DNA from: Nocardia aurantiaca
GTDB taxonomy: Bacteria > Actinomycetota > Actinomycetes > Mycobacteriales > Mycobacteriaceae
Length of the DNA stretch: 64,000 nt
Assembly: GCF_009708175.1 (NCBI RefSeq)
Contig: NZ_WMBB01000002.1
Location: 1 to 64,000 of the forward strand
Direction: 5' to 3'
The notes under the pieces were generated by a model. That model saw only the letters and a list, made by a program, of their open reading frames with translations. It searched no databases and had not been told where the DNA came from. Shown here in pieces: positions 43,242 through 53,312 of the stretch (position 1 is its first letter; every line of letters starts with the position of its first letter). The position numbers were made by a program, and so were the translations under genes.

Positions 43242-43712
43242 ATGCGACCCGAGGTACTCGCGGGCATCGAACGCGAGCTCCGGCAGCAGGCCGAGAGCGA
43301 GGGGATCGCTCATTTCGTGGTGGGCGTGGCCGTCTTCCGCGACGCAAAATTGCTGGTCGTACGGCGTGTCGAGGAGGGCTCGCACGGGGGGATGTGGGAA
43401 CTGCCCGGCGGCGGAGTGGAATCCGGGGAATCCTTCGCCGACTGCGTGGCCCGCGAGCTGTTCGAGGAGACCGGCCTGCGGGTCGTGCGCATCACCGATG
43501 TGCTGGGCGGATTCGACTACGCCACTCGCACCAAATCCCGAGTGCGGAAATACAGCTTCGTGGTCGAGGCCGCGGCCGGCGAGATTCGGCTGGACCCCGG
43601 CGAACATGACCGCTACCAGTGGATCGACGCCGACACCGTCGACAACCTGCCCATGGCCGACGATATGCGGGCAGCCGTCTTCGCGCTGGTCACCACGCAC
43701 CCGTCCCGGTGA
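43242..43712 (+). CDS. NUDIX hydrolase
   Basis: A 156-residue pyrophosphohydrolase. The complete Nudix box runs from GGGVESGESF to REL-x-EETG (residues about 53-75). The ATG at 43242 follows GGGAGGGAGAG and gives MRPEVLAGIEREL. The fold is small with no extra domain. Its substrate (oxidised nucleotide, NDP-sugar or other) cannot be read. The TGA overlaps the start of the MFS gene, so the two are translationally coupled. Confidence 0.88.
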   Translation: MRPEVLAGIERELRQQAESEGIAHFVVGVAVFRDAKLLVVRRVEEGSHGGMWELPGGGVESGESFADCVARELFEETGLRVVRITDVLGGFDYATRTKSRVRKYSFVVEAAAGEIRLDPGEHDRYQWIDADTVDNLPMADDMRAAVFALVTTHPSR

Positions 43713-45061
43713 TCGCCGTGTCGTCACCGCCGCCGGCCACGCCGCGCACCCGGCTGGCCGCGGCCGCCACCGCGCTGCGCGAGAATCCCGGCACCCTGCG
43801 GTTGACCATGGTCCGGGTGGCCGGGCAGTTCGGCGACGGCATGTTCCAGGCCGCGCTCTCCGGCGCCATCCTGTTCAATCCCGAACGCCAGACCGATCCG
43901 CTGGCCATCGCGGGCGGCTTCGCGGCGCTGCTGCTGCCGTATTCGATCATCGGCCCGTACGCGGGCGCGCTGCTCGACCGCTGGGACCGCCGCCGGGTGC
44001 TGCTGTACGCCAATGTGCTGCGCGCGATCCTCATCATGGTGACCGCGGCGGGCCTGCTGGCCGGGATCCGCGCCACGCCGCTGCTGCTGGGCGCGCTGGC
44101 CGTGGTCGGGGTGAGCCGCTTCGTGGGGGCCGGCGTATCCGCGTCCCTGCCCAAGGTGCTGTCCCAGCGCTGGCTGGTCCCGATGAACTCGGTGCTGGCG
44201 ACGGTGGCCTCGGGGTGCGCGATTCTGGGCGCGGGTCTGGCTTTCTCGATCATCGGCCTGATCGGCGCGAGCGACTTCGCTTCGGCGGTGGCCACGGCGG
44301 CCAGCGCCTCCGGCTCGATCGTCGGCGGGCTGGCGGTGGCCGGATTCGGGGCGCGCGCACTGGGACCCGACCGCGGCGAGCAGACCGGCACCGCGGGCGG
44401 ATGGGGCACGGTGCGGGCCATCGCCTCGGGACTGCACGAGGGCGCCACCGCGGCCTGGCGGTCGCGAGAGGTGACCACGGCCTTCCTCGGCATCGGCGCG
44501 CACCGCATCGTCTTCGGCGCGGACACCCTGTTGATGGTGCTGGTGCTGCGGCGCGGCGACGAGGCCGCGGTGGGAACGCACCTGGCGAAGTTCAGCGCCG
44601 CGATCACCGCCACCGGGGCGGGCATGCTGACGGCGGCCGTGGTCGCGCCGGTGCTGATTCCCCGGCTCGGCCGGCCGCGGACGGTGGTGACCGGGCTGGT
44701 GACGGCGATCGTGGTGCAGCTGGGACTGGTCACGCCGATCACCATCGCCACCGGGGACACCGAGCGGCGGGCCGAACTGCTGTTGCTGGCGGCGGCCTTC
44801 CTGCTCGGGCTGGTGGGGCAGGTCATCAAGCTGACCGGGGACGCGGCCATGCAGATCGATATCGACGATGCTCATCGCGGGCAGGTGTTCTCCCTACAGG
44901 ACACGGTCTTCAACATCACCTTCGTGCTGGCGCTGGCGGGCACGGCGCTGTGGATTCCGGTGGACGGCCGGTCACCGGCGGTGGTGGGGGCCGCGGCGGC
45001 GGTCTACGCCGGCGGTGTCCTGGCCATCGCGGCAAATTCACGCCGACAGGTCGGTCCATAG
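43709..45061 (+). CDS. MFS permease (EntS-like, 12 TM)
   Basis: A 450-residue major-facilitator protein. The N-terminal domain has MVRVAGQFGDGMFQAALSGA and the loop DRWDRRRVLLYANVLRA, typical of the EntS/MacB-linked drug or siderophore exporter group. The GTG at 43709 overlaps the NUDIX gene stop. Its substrate is unknown. Confidence 0.85.
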   Translation: MIAVSSPPPATPRTRLAAAATALRENPGTLRLTMVRVAGQFGDGMFQAALSGAILFNPERQTDPLAIAGGFAALLLPYSIIGPYAGALLDRWDRRRVLLYANVLRAILIMVTAAGLLAGIRATPLLLGALAVVGVSRFVGAGVSASLPKVLSQRWLVPMNSVLATVASGCAILGAGLAFSIIGLIGASDFASAVATAASASGSIVGGLAVAGFGARALGPDRGEQTGTAGGWGTVRAIASGLHEGATAAWRSREVTTAFLGIGAHRIVFGADTLLMVLVLRRGDEAAVGTHLAKFSAAITATGAGMLTAAVVAPVLIPRLGRPRTVVTGLVTAIVVQLGLVTPITIATGDTERRAELLLLAAAFLLGLVGQVIKLTGDAAMQIDIDDAHRGQVFSLQDTVFNITFVLALAGTALWIPVDGRSPAVVGAAAAVYAGGVLAIAANSRRQVGP

Positions 45062-45182
45062 CCGGAGGCGAATATCGGCTCGGTCATCCCCTCCGGCGAC
45101 ACGGCGCGCGAGCACGCGGCGGATCCGGCCCGAACGGCTACGGTGGACCGGATCCGATCTCGGACGAGGAGAAGCACCACGG

Positions 45183-46847
45183 ATGACTGCGCGGCGCTCC
45201 GAAGCACCTGCGACCCTTGCGCTCTCGAGCCTGGCCATGGCCGGGGTCCTACTGCTGCCCGCCGCGCCCGCCACCGCGAATCCGTTGGCCCCGTGGGCCC
45301 CGCCGCCGCTGAACGCCTGCGGCGAAACGGGATTCGATCCGCTGGCCCGCGAGCCGAACCCGGATGTCCCGCTGCCGCAACCGCCGGCGCCCGACACCAC
45401 CATCCACATTCAGGTGCCGATCCCGCAGTTCACACCCGTGCCAGTCCCCGGACCGCGGCAGGACAACACCCGCATCACTCCCGCGCCACTGCCCGCGGAC
45501 CCGTGCGTCAATCCGTGCCCGGACATTCGCAACGACCAGAGTCCCAGACCGGAAAACCTTGCGCCCCAGCACGATCCGGCCGATCCCCCGGAGGATTCGG
45601 CCGACTCCTCCGGTGATCCGGGCACCGGCGACGACGCACCAGCACCACAACCGGCGCCCGAGCCCACCCCCGCACCACGGGCCGACAGCGGATCGGGCGG
45701 GATCCAGCTGCCGCATATCCAGATAGACCAGATTCCCGAAACCGTCCCGATCCCGATACCCGGCGGCGATCCGCAGGAACCGCAACCCCAGCCCGCCCCG
45801 GCCATACAGCCCCCGGCTCCCGCGCCGGTCGCCGCGCCGGTGGCCCCACCCGCGCTCGACTCGCTCGCACTGGTGAACCAGGTGACCGGGCACGGCTCCA
45901 CCAATCGCACCGATATGCGCTGGTCGGTGGACGGTACCGACCTGGGCATCATGTGGGAGTCCAAACCCGGGCAGATCGCGGTCGCGTTCGGCGATACCTT
46001 CGGCAAGGGCTGGGGGCCGGTCGGCGCGGGCACCCCGGATCAGGACTGGCGCAGCAACTCCATCGCCTTCAGCAGCAATCGCGACCTGTCGCGGGGCCTG
46101 CGGCTGGACACCTTCGCCCAGGACAGCCGCTGCCACGCGGCCGAGATCCTGAGCAGCCGCAAGGTCGACAACTTCGAGATCACCACCATCCCCACCTCCG
46201 GCTTCGCGCTGAACGGGCGGCAGTACCTGACCTATATGTCGGTGGCCCGCTGGAGCCGCCACAAGCCCGGCATGTGGTGGACCAATCTGGGCGGGCTGGC
46301 CTGGTCCGACGACAACGGCAGGACCTGGACCAAATCCGAATGGGCGCGCTGGGACAACGTCTTCGGGCTCGGGCGGTTCCAGGTCATGAGCATGACGCCG
46401 CACCACGGATACGTCTATATGTTCGGCACGCCCAACGGCCGGTTCGGCACCATCGCGCTGGCCCGGGTGCCCACCGACCAGGTGCTCAACAAATCGGCCT
46501 ACCAGTACTGGATCGGCGACACCTGGGTGCCCGCCATCGGGCCGGACGACTTGCTGGCCACGCCGGTCGTCTCCGGGACCGCGGGTGAACTGTCGGTGCG
46601 CTTCGACAAGTCGACCGGGCAGTGGCAGATGCTCTACCTGGATCTGGACCGGCACGCCATCGTGCTGCGCACCGCCGCGGAACCGCAGGGCGCCTGGACC
46701 GATCCGGTGACGCTGGTCGACTCCAACGACTATCCGACGACCTACGGCGGGTACATCCATCCGTGGTCCAGAGGGAAGAACCTGTACTTCACGATGTCGG
46801 CGTGGAACAGCTACAACGTGTACCTCATGCACGCGACGCTGAAGTAG
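45183..46847 (+). CDS. Secreted DUF4185-domain protein
   Basis: A 554-residue exported protein. A signal peptide ends near ATA (about residue 32). A very Pro-rich linker covers about 50-225. The C-terminal DUF4185 domain, a predicted five-bladed beta-propeller related to glycoside hydrolases, begins at LVNQVTGHGSTNRTDMRWSVDGTDLGIMWE. Conserved segments include VAFGDTFGKGWG and WWTNLGGLAWSDDNGRTW. A relative in mycobacteria degrades arabinogalactan, so cell-wall glycan cleavage is conceivable (inference). The ATG at 45183 follows GACGAGGAG. Confidence 0.87.
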   Translation: MTARRSEAPATLALSSLAMAGVLLLPAAPATANPLAPWAPPPLNACGETGFDPLAREPNPDVPLPQPPAPDTTIHIQVPIPQFTPVPVPGPRQDNTRITPAPLPADPCVNPCPDIRNDQSPRPENLAPQHDPADPPEDSADSSGDPGTGDDAPAPQPAPEPTPAPRADSGSGGIQLPHIQIDQIPETVPIPIPGGDPQEPQPQPAPAIQPPAPAPVAAPVAPPALDSLALVNQVTGHGSTNRTDMRWSVDGTDLGIMWESKPGQIAVAFGDTFGKGWGPVGAGTPDQDWRSNSIAFSSNRDLSRGLRLDTFAQDSRCHAAEILSSRKVDNFEITTIPTSGFALNGRQYLTYMSVARWSRHKPGMWWTNLGGLAWSDDNGRTWTKSEWARWDNVFGLGRFQVMSMTPHHGYVYMFGTPNGRFGTIALARVPTDQVLNKSAYQYWIGDTWVPAIGPDDLLATPVVSGTAGELSVRFDKSTGQWQMLYLDLDRHAIVLRTAAEPQGAWTDPVTLVDSNDYPTTYGGYIHPWSRGKNLYFTMSAWNSYNVYLMHATLK

Positions 46848-46877
46848 CCCAACGGAATCCGCGGCGACGCGGGCAGA

Positions 46878-47741
46878 TCAATCGGGCCGGCGGAACCGCA
46901 CGGCCTGACCGGGCCGGGCCTGTGCGATGGCGTCCACGTCGGCATCCACCACCACGGCGATCACCGGATAGCCGCCGGTGATCGGGTGATCCGCGAGGAA
47001 GACGACGGGTTGCCCGCTGGGCGGCACCTGCACCGAGCCCAGAGCCATACCCTCCGTGGGCAATTCGCTCGCCACACTGCGCCGCAGCGCGGGTCCGTGG
47101 CGCCGGTCCAGCCGCGCGCCGATCCGGTCGGTGTCCGGGGACACCGACCATTCGCCCGCGAAAAGCGCTGTGGCATCGCTGAACCAGTCCGCGCGCGGGC
47201 CCGGCACGGCGCGCACGGTGAGCAGGTCGTTGCCCAACGCGGGCACCGGCGCGACATCGACGATCGGCAGCGTGCGTGGCGGCTTCCCGACGGGTAGGAG
47301 ATCCCCGGGATGCAGGGGTTCCGGGCCGATGCCGGAGAGGGTGTCGCGGCTGCGGGAGCCCAGCACCGGCGCGACCTCGATACCGCCGCGCACCGCCACA
47401 TAGGTGCGCAGACCGGTGCCGGCGAAGCCGAGCCGAAGCCGCTGTCCCGCCTCGATTTCCAGCACGCTGGCCGGGCCCATCGGGCGGTCGTCGACCGTGA
47501 CGGGGGCGGACGCGCCGGTCACCGCCACCGTGACGTGCCGGTCGGCCAGCAGTTCCAGACCGCCCAGCAGCACCTCGATGCCCGCCGCGCCCTCCGGATT
47601 CCCGACCAGGCGATTGGCCAGCCGCAGCGAGGCCCGGTCCGCGGCGCCGGCGGCGCCGACCCCCGAATCGAACCAGCCCGGGCGGCCCAGGTCCTGAATG
47701 GTGGCCAGCGGGCCCACCCGTTCGACACGCAATCCGCTCAT
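46878..47741 (-). CDS. pxpC: 5-oxoprolinase subunit C (biotin-dependent carboxyltransferase-like)
   Basis: A 287-residue subunit of the ATP-dependent 5-oxoprolinase PxpABC, which opens pyroglutamate to glutamate. The N-terminus (LRVERVGPLATIQDLGRPGW) and the C-terminal VFLADHPITGGYPVIAVV are diagnostic. The ATG at 47741 overlaps the pxpB stop by 4 bp. Confidence 0.93.
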   Translation of the reverse strand: MSGLRVERVGPLATIQDLGRPGWFDSGVGAAGAADRASLRLANRLVGNPEGAAGIEVLLGGLELLADRHVTVAVTGASAPVTVDDRPMGPASVLEIEAGQRLRLGFAGTGLRTYVAVRGGIEVAPVLGSRSRDTLSGIGPEPLHPGDLLPVGKPPRTLPIVDVAPVPALGNDLLTVRAVPGPRADWFSDATALFAGEWSVSPDTDRIGARLDRRHGPALRRSVASELPTEGMALGSVQVPPSGQPVVFLADHPITGGYPVIAVVVDADVDAIAQARPGQAVRFRRPD

Positions 47742-48463
47742 GTGTCCGTCCCCGCTTCCACGAACCGGACCCGGGTGCCCGCGCGCACCAGGGCGGGCGG
47801 CTCCCGATCCACATCCCACATCGGCACGTCGGTGGTGCCGATCAACTGCCACCCGCCCGGACTTCGGCGCGGGTAGACGGCGGAGTAGCCGCCCGCGAGC
47901 GCGACGGCTCCCGCGGGGATGGCGGTGCGCGACTGCGTGCGCCGCGGAACGATCATGCGGCCGTCCGGTGATTCGAGATAGCCGAAGCCGGGCGCGAAAC
48001 CCACGAAGGAGCAGCGCCAAACCGTGCCGGTGTGCTGGGCGACGACCTCGGCCTCGGTCAGCCCCAGCAGGCGCGCGACCCGGGGCAGGTCCTCGCCGTC
48101 GTAGCGGACCGGGATGACGACGGGCTCGCCGCGGAAGCCGTCGCCGCGCGGGTCGACAACCGGATGGCCATCCGGACGCCGGCCCGGCAGGCCCCGGTCG
48201 CCGACTGTCACCCGGGCGGCGGCATCGAAACGAACCAGCAAGGCCCGCAGCTGCTTTCGCACCGTGTCGGCGGCGTGCGGTGATTCCAGGATCACCAGGA
48301 CCGTGTCGGCGGCGGGCAGCACGTCGACCACCCCCGCCGGGCGCGGCCGCAGCGCCGAGACCAGCTCGGCGACCATGGCGCGCAACGGTGGAATCACCAG
48401 CAGCGCACGGTCACCCGCCGCCCGCACCTCGCCGAAACGCTCGATATCTCCGGAATCGGTCAT
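47738..48463 (-). CDS. pxpB: 5-oxoprolinase subunit B (KipI-like)
   Basis: A 241-residue PxpB. The hallmark segment is VWRCSFVGFAPGFGYLESPD, followed by GGYSAVYPRRSPGGWQLIG. The ATG at 48463 begins MTDSGDIERFGEV. It is 16 bp after pxpA and overlaps pxpC. Confidence 0.92.
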   Translation of the reverse strand: MTDSGDIERFGEVRAAGDRALLVIPPLRAMVAELVSALRPRPAGVVDVLPAADTVLVILESPHAADTVRKQLRALLVRFDAAARVTVGDRGLPGRRPDGHPVVDPRGDGFRGEPVVIPVRYDGEDLPRVARLLGLTEAEVVAQHTGTVWRCSFVGFAPGFGYLESPDGRMIVPRRTQSRTAIPAGAVALAGGYSAVYPRRSPGGWQLIGTTDVPMWDVDREPPALVRAGTRVRFVEAGTDT

Positions 48464-48479
48464 GGCCGTCCACCCCGAA

Positions 48480-49232
48480 TCAGGCGAAAGCCCGCACGGG
48501 CGTGCCGGATTCGTCGAGAGCGGCGCGAATCCGGCGCGCCATCTCGACGGCCGCCGGGGTGTCTCCGTGCACGCAGATGCTGGTGGCCGAGACCTCGACC
48601 GTGGCGCCGTCCATGCTGGTGGCCTTCCCGACCCGCGCGATCGACAGCGCCTGCGCCACCGCGGCCTCCGCGCCGAGCACGGAACCCGGCAACCCGCGCG
48701 GTGCGAGCAGGCCCTCCGGCGTGTAGGCGCGATCGGCGAAACCCTCGCCGACGAACGGAATTCCGGCGGCGAGCGCCGCACGCTCGAGTTCGGTGGCGGC
48801 CGGGCCGAGCAAGGCCAGCTCCGCGCCGAATTCCCGCATGGCCGCGACGATCGCATCGGCCAGCGCGCGATCGGCGGCGGCCTGGTGGTACAGCGCGCCA
48901 TGGGGTTTCACGTAGCGCACCCGGTCGCCGGCGGCGCGGGCGAAGCCGTCCAGGCTCCCGATCTGATACAGCGTCTCGTCCCGCAGGTCGGCCGGGGCGA
49001 TGGCGATGGCGCGGCGGCCGAACCCGGACAGGTCGCGATGACCCACGTGCGCGCCGATGCGCACGCCCTTCTCCACGGCCAGGGCGCAGGTGCGGCGCAT
49101 GATGGCTGGGTCCCCGGCGTGGAAGGCGCAGGCGATATTGGCACTGGTGACCACGTCCAGCATGGCGGCGTCGTCACCCATGGCGTAATCGCCGAAACCC
49201 TCGCCGAGGTCGCTGTTCAGATCCAGCGTCAT
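48480..49232 (-). CDS. pxpA: 5-oxoprolinase subunit A (LamB/YcsF family)
   Basis: A 250-residue PxpA. The N-terminal MTLDLNSDLGEGFGDYAMGDD and the loops SANIACAFHAGDP and VKPHGALYHQ are family signatures. The three-gene order A-B-C is complete, so the cell can recycle 5-oxoproline formed spontaneously from glutamine. The ATG at 49232 lies in an 80-130 bp divergent promoter region shared with the epimerase gene. Confidence 0.94.
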   Translation of the reverse strand: MTLDLNSDLGEGFGDYAMGDDAAMLDVVTSANIACAFHAGDPAIMRRTCALAVEKGVRIGAHVGHRDLSGFGRRAIAIAPADLRDETLYQIGSLDGFARAAGDRVRYVKPHGALYHQAAADRALADAIVAAMREFGAELALLGPAATELERAALAAGIPFVGEGFADRAYTPEGLLAPRGLPGSVLGAEAAVAQALSIARVGKATSMDGATVEVSATSICVHGDTPAAVEMARRIRAALDESGTPVRAFA

Positions 49233-49362
49233 ATGCGTCCTCCAGCTGTCGTCGTGATCCGATTGTGGGCGCGCTCGCCTCCGACGACAAGGATGTCACG
49301 ACAAAAGCTGTGTCATGGATCACACTAGCGCGCTGTCACTTCCGGTGGGCATTCCCTGTCCC

Positions 49363-50274
49363 ATGGACATGAACGACACCGAGAACGTCCTCCTGGCCGG
49401 TGCGAGCGGAGTCCTCGGCGGGCATATCGCCCGCGCTCTGCGGCAACGCGGCTACACGGTTCTGTCCCTGGGCCGCGGCGCCGGCAATGATGTGGTCGCC
49501 GACCTCATGAACCGCGACCAGCTGTTGCGCGCCGTCGAGGGCCTGACCGTCCACACGGTCGTGCACGCGGCCACCGCGCTGCGCAAGGCGGCCATGCGGC
49601 ACCGGGACATGTTCGCCACCGACGACCTGCGTGTCACCGGCACCGCCCACCTGGTGGAGGCCGCACAGCTCGCCGGGGCGCGGCGCATGATCGCCGAATC
49701 CATGGTCTTCGGCTACGGCTACCGCGACTTCGGCGACCGAGTCCTCACCGAGACCGACGACTTCGGTTGCGGCGGCAGGGGATCGGACGTACGGCACCTG
49801 GAAGGCATGCGCGTCAAGGAGGAGCTCATGCTGAACACCCCTGGCATCGAGGGGATTTCACTGCGCTTCGGCCTCTTCTACGGGCAGGGCGGCACCGAAT
49901 CGATCGTGGAGATGCTGCGCAAGCGACAGCTGCCCGCGGTGAACGACCGCGGGCGGGTGCTGCCGTGGGTCGATCTCGCCGACGCGGGCGCGGCCGTGGC
50001 GGCCGCCGTCGAGGACGGCACGCCGGGCCAGGCCTACAACATCGTGGACGACAGCCCGCTCGGATTCGGGGCGCACCTGCGGCTGGTGACCGCAACCTTC
50101 GGCACGCCCAGGCCCTTCACCGTGCCCGGCGGTCTGCTGCGGCCCCTGTCCTACCTGTACGAGATGACGCGGGCGAGCATGCGGGTCTCCAACGCCCGGG
50201 CCAAGGGCGAACTCGGCTGGAAGCCGCAGTATCCGAGCTGCGCCGACGGCCTGCGCGCGCTGGCGGCGGCCTGA
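49363..50274 (+). CDS. NAD-dependent epimerase/dehydratase-family protein (atypical extended SDR)
   Basis: An extended SDR of about 303 residues. The cofactor motif is GASGVLGG, and the C-terminal substrate region reads RGRVLPWVDLADAGAAV. The expected catalytic YxxxK reads EGMRVK, so the Tyr is replaced while the Lys remains. The preceding Ser (ESMVFGYGYR) is present. It may bind NAD(P) without the classical mechanism, as in NmrA-like or atypical members. The ATG at 49363 is preferred; 49315 would add 16 residues. Confidence 0.82.
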   Translation: MDMNDTENVLLAGASGVLGGHIARALRQRGYTVLSLGRGAGNDVVADLMNRDQLLRAVEGLTVHTVVHAATALRKAAMRHRDMFATDDLRVTGTAHLVEAAQLAGARRMIAESMVFGYGYRDFGDRVLTETDDFGCGGRGSDVRHLEGMRVKEELMLNTPGIEGISLRFGLFYGQGGTESIVEMLRKRQLPAVNDRGRVLPWVDLADAGAAVAAAVEDGTPGQAYNIVDDSPLGFGAHLRLVTATFGTPRPFTVPGGLLRPLSYLYEMTRASMRVSNARAKGELGWKPQYPSCADGLRALAAA

Positions 50275-50287
50275 ACGCCGACGCACG

Positions 50288-51457
50288 TCAATACGGATAG
50301 ACCTCCACCTCGGTCGCCTTCACCGCGAAATACACCTCCATCCCGGGGGCCACGCCCAACTGGGCCACCGCGGCCGGCGTCAGATCCGCCGCCAGGCCCG
50401 CTGCCGCCCCCGGACCGTCCACCGCGCGCACCCGCACGATTCCACCGCGATCCTCCAGTTCGGCCACCCGCACCCGGAACACATTGCGGGGACTACCCTC
50501 CGGATGCTCGAGGTGCACCGCCACGGCCACCGGCGAGAACACCGCCGCCGCCCGGCCACCCGGCGTCCACGCGCCCTCGGACCTGCCGACGACCTCGGCC
50601 GTCTCGTCCGTGACCGCCCCCAGACCGGCGCTGCCGCCGCTCGCCGCCGAACCCATGATCAGATTGACTCCGGCGATCCGAGCCGCGAACCGGCTGCGTG
50701 GGCGCGCCAATACCGCTGCCACCGAACCGGACTCGATGACGCGGCCGGACTCGATCACCGCGACCCGATCGGCCAGTGTCACCGCGTCGATGATGTCGTG
50801 CGTCACCAGAATCGTCGCGCTGGGCCGGGCATCCGGCAGCGCGACGGCATGCGCGCCGACCTCCCACCCACCGGCGAGCGATGCGGCGTCCGCGCTACCG
50901 GGCGCGGGTTGCCGCAGAACTTCGCGGAGCAGCGCCCGCATGGCGGGCGCCGCGGTCACATCCAACGCGGCCATCGGCTCGTCCAGCAGCAATATCCGCG
51001 GGTGCACGGCCAACGCGCGAGCCAAGGCCACGCGCTGCGCCTGACCGCCGGAAAGAGAATCGGGGGACCGGTCCGCGAACCGCTCCGCGTCCACCGCCCG
51101 GAGCCATTCGCGCGCCAGCGCGGCAGCGGCTCGACCACCCATACCCCGGCTGCGCGGCCCGAACGCCACATTCGCGGCCACCGACAGATGCGGGAAGAGC
51201 AGGGCGTCCTGCGCCAGCAATGAGACGGCCCGCCGATGCGGCGGCACCGCAACGCCCTGCGCGACATCGGTCAGGACACGGTCGCCCAGCCGGACTTCTC
51301 CCTCGTCCGGAACCTCGAGGCCGGCGACCACATCCAGCAGCGTGGACTTACCCGCCCCGTTGGGTCCGAGCACCGCCAGCACTTCACCGACCGGAACGTC
51401 CAACTCCACCTGGAAATCCCGATCCGCGAGTCGCGCTGACACCATCAGTCCGCTCAT
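50288..51457 (-). CDS. modC: Molybdate ABC transporter ATPase
   Basis: A 389-residue ATPase. Walker A GPNGAGKST is at 31-39, the signature LSGGQAQR at 135-142, Walker B ILLLDE at 155-160, and the H-loop THD at 219-221. The C-terminal half carries a molybdate-binding TOBE domain ending MEVYFAVKATEVEVY. An insert of about 28 residues (184-212, Ala/Gly/Pro-rich) separates Walker B from the H-loop. It lies after a DUF885 gene in the operon. The ATG at 51457 follows GGGGAGGG. Confidence 0.9.
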   Translation of the reverse strand: MSGLMVSARLADRDFQVELDVPVGEVLAVLGPNGAGKSTLLDVVAGLEVPDEGEVRLGDRVLTDVAQGVAVPPHRRAVSLLAQDALLFPHLSVAANVAFGPRSRGMGGRAAAALAREWLRAVDAERFADRSPDSLSGGQAQRVALARALAVHPRILLLDEPMAALDVTAAPAMRALLREVLRQPAPGSADAASLAGGWEVGAHAVALPDARPSATILVTHDIIDAVTLADRVAVIESGRVIESGSVAAVLARPRSRFAARIAGVNLIMGSAASGGSAGLGAVTDETAEVVGRSEGAWTPGGRAAAVFSPVAVAVHLEHPEGSPRNVFRVRVAELEDRGGIVRVRAVDGPGAAAGLAADLTPAAVAQLGVAPGMEVYFAVKATEVEVYPY

Positions 51458-51682
51458 CCGGCCCTCCCCGAACACGCCACGTCCCGCATCCGGCTCCGTA
51501 CAGCGGGACATCGGGCGCGACAGCCTGCTCCGCAGCATGCGCGCGAGACCACCGTCCCGGTCCGGCGCACATCGATCGACGGCGGTGCATCGACCGGACG
51601 TCGCCGACCAGGCGCCCGCGAGGCAGAACCGCAGCAACCGCTGTCACAGCGGGCGCGGCACGATGCCGGGCAGGTCATCGAA

Positions 51683-53302
51683 TCAGCTCCCGTCGATCCG
51701 GAGGAGGGTGCGCAAATGGCGCGGGGCGGGGGAGCCGTGGGCGAGCATGGCGTCGTGCCAGTCGCGCAGGGCGGTGGCGGCCGGGCGGGCGGCGGCTATC
51801 GAGGCGACCTCGGTGTAGCCGACGAAATAGGTCGACAGCTGGGTGGAGCTGAGCAGGGTGCGTCGCCACTTGCCGGCCGCCTCGCCCTCCTCCTGGAGGC
51901 CGCGCTCCCGCATCAGGCGCATGGCGTCGGCCTCGGTCATGCCATCGCAGTGCACCGACTGGTCGAGGATGGCGTTGATGGTCATGCGCAGGTGCGACTT
52001 CAGCTGCTGCATCCGGACCGGCAGGCCGCCGAAACCGGTGTCGGCCATGAGTTTCTCGGTGTAGACGGCCCAGCCCTCGATGAAGGTGCCGCTCCAGCAC
52101 AAGGCGCGGACCGGGGTCGAACCGCGGAAGCGCCGGGATCGGGCCAGTTGCAGATAGTGACCGGGCATGGCCTCGTGCACGGTCAGATTCCGCATCATGT
52201 GGTCGTTGTATTCGCGATAGAACGAGATCACTCGCGCGGGCGACCAGTCCGCCGGGGTCGGCGCGATGGCGAAGAAGGTGGGGAGCTCGGCGGTTTCGAG
52301 CGGACCGACCGGATCGCAGTAAGCCACCGCCATCCCGCGCGCGAACTCCGGCATCTCCTGGATGACCAGCGGATCCTCGACCAGGGTGGCCAGATCGTGG
52401 GCGCGGACGAAGGCGGTGGCCTCGGCCAGGGCGTCGGTGGCGACCGCGACCACGGTGGCATCGGTCGGATGGTCGGCCGACAGCCGCTCCAGCGCCCGGC
52501 GGACGGTGCGGTCATCGGGATTCGAGATACCGAGCAGTTCGCCTGCGGCGGAACGGATCTCGCCGGTCAGCTGGTCCAGATGCCGAAAGGCGCGATCCAG
52601 GATCTCCCGAGAGCCCAGCTCGGTATCGAGCGTGTGCCAGAGCTTGGCCTCCCACAGCCTGCGGCCCAGGCGCGGGTCACGGTCCGCGCCGTCCAATCGT
52701 CCGGTGAGCCAGGTGAGGAATTCGTTCAACGCCGAAATCGCCTCGGTGGCAGCGGGTTCGATGGCGAAGCCGGGCGCTTGCGCGGCCAGCGCGGGCACTT
52801 GGTCGCGCACCAGCGCGGCCACCCCGCCGAACTGGCCGATGGCCGTCTCGACGTGCACGCGCGGTAGGTCGCCGAGCACCGCGCAGGCAGTGGCCAGCGC
52901 ATCGGGCAGCGCCGTCAGCCGGGCGCGCAGCGCCTCCAACCGGACCTCGGCGGGAGCGAAGGGACGCGACAACAGGTGGTACAGCAGCGGTCCGGGGTTG
53001 TGCACCAGCGGATTCCACTCGTGCTCACGGATCTCGGTGAGCGCGAACAGCGTGCCGTCGACCTCCTGCTGCAGCAGCGCGAGATCGACCCCGTCCTCGG
53101 GGGCGAGATCGTCTGCGTCGACCTCCGCCAGCGTGTGCGAGGCCTCGCGCAGCAGGCCGACGCGCCCGCGCACCGCCTCGGGGGACCAGTCGGGTAGCCG
53201 AGAGTCGGCGCGATGGTCGCCGACCGAGGCGGCCAGCTGCGGATCGGCGGTCAGCAGCGCATCGACGATGCGCTCGGCGCGGGACACGAAGATCGGCGAC
53301 AT
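51683..53302 (-). CDS. DUF885 family protein
   Basis: A 539-residue protein of DUF885, predicted zinc-peptidase-like. HEAMPGH and EGWAVYTE are the conserved catalytic motifs. There is no signal peptide. It is inserted between modB and modC on the same strand, 10 bp after modB, suggesting co-transcription but not an evident role in molybdate transport. The ATG at 53302 is used; a GTG at 53311 is possible. Confidence 0.87.
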   Translation of the reverse strand: MSPIFVSRAERIVDALLTADPQLAASVGDHRADSRLPDWSPEAVRGRVGLLREASHTLAEVDADDLAPEDGVDLALLQQEVDGTLFALTEIREHEWNPLVHNPGPLLYHLLSRPFAPAEVRLEALRARLTALPDALATACAVLGDLPRVHVETAIGQFGGVAALVRDQVPALAAQAPGFAIEPAATEAISALNEFLTWLTGRLDGADRDPRLGRRLWEAKLWHTLDTELGSREILDRAFRHLDQLTGEIRSAAGELLGISNPDDRTVRRALERLSADHPTDATVVAVATDALAEATAFVRAHDLATLVEDPLVIQEMPEFARGMAVAYCDPVGPLETAELPTFFAIAPTPADWSPARVISFYREYNDHMMRNLTVHEAMPGHYLQLARSRRFRGSTPVRALCWSGTFIEGWAVYTEKLMADTGFGGLPVRMQQLKSHLRMTINAILDQSVHCDGMTEADAMRLMRERGLQEEGEAAGKWRRTLLSSTQLSTYFVGYTEVASIAAARPAATALRDWHDAMLAHGSPAPRHLRTLLRIDGS

Positions 53303-53312
53303 GGCAGTCACG

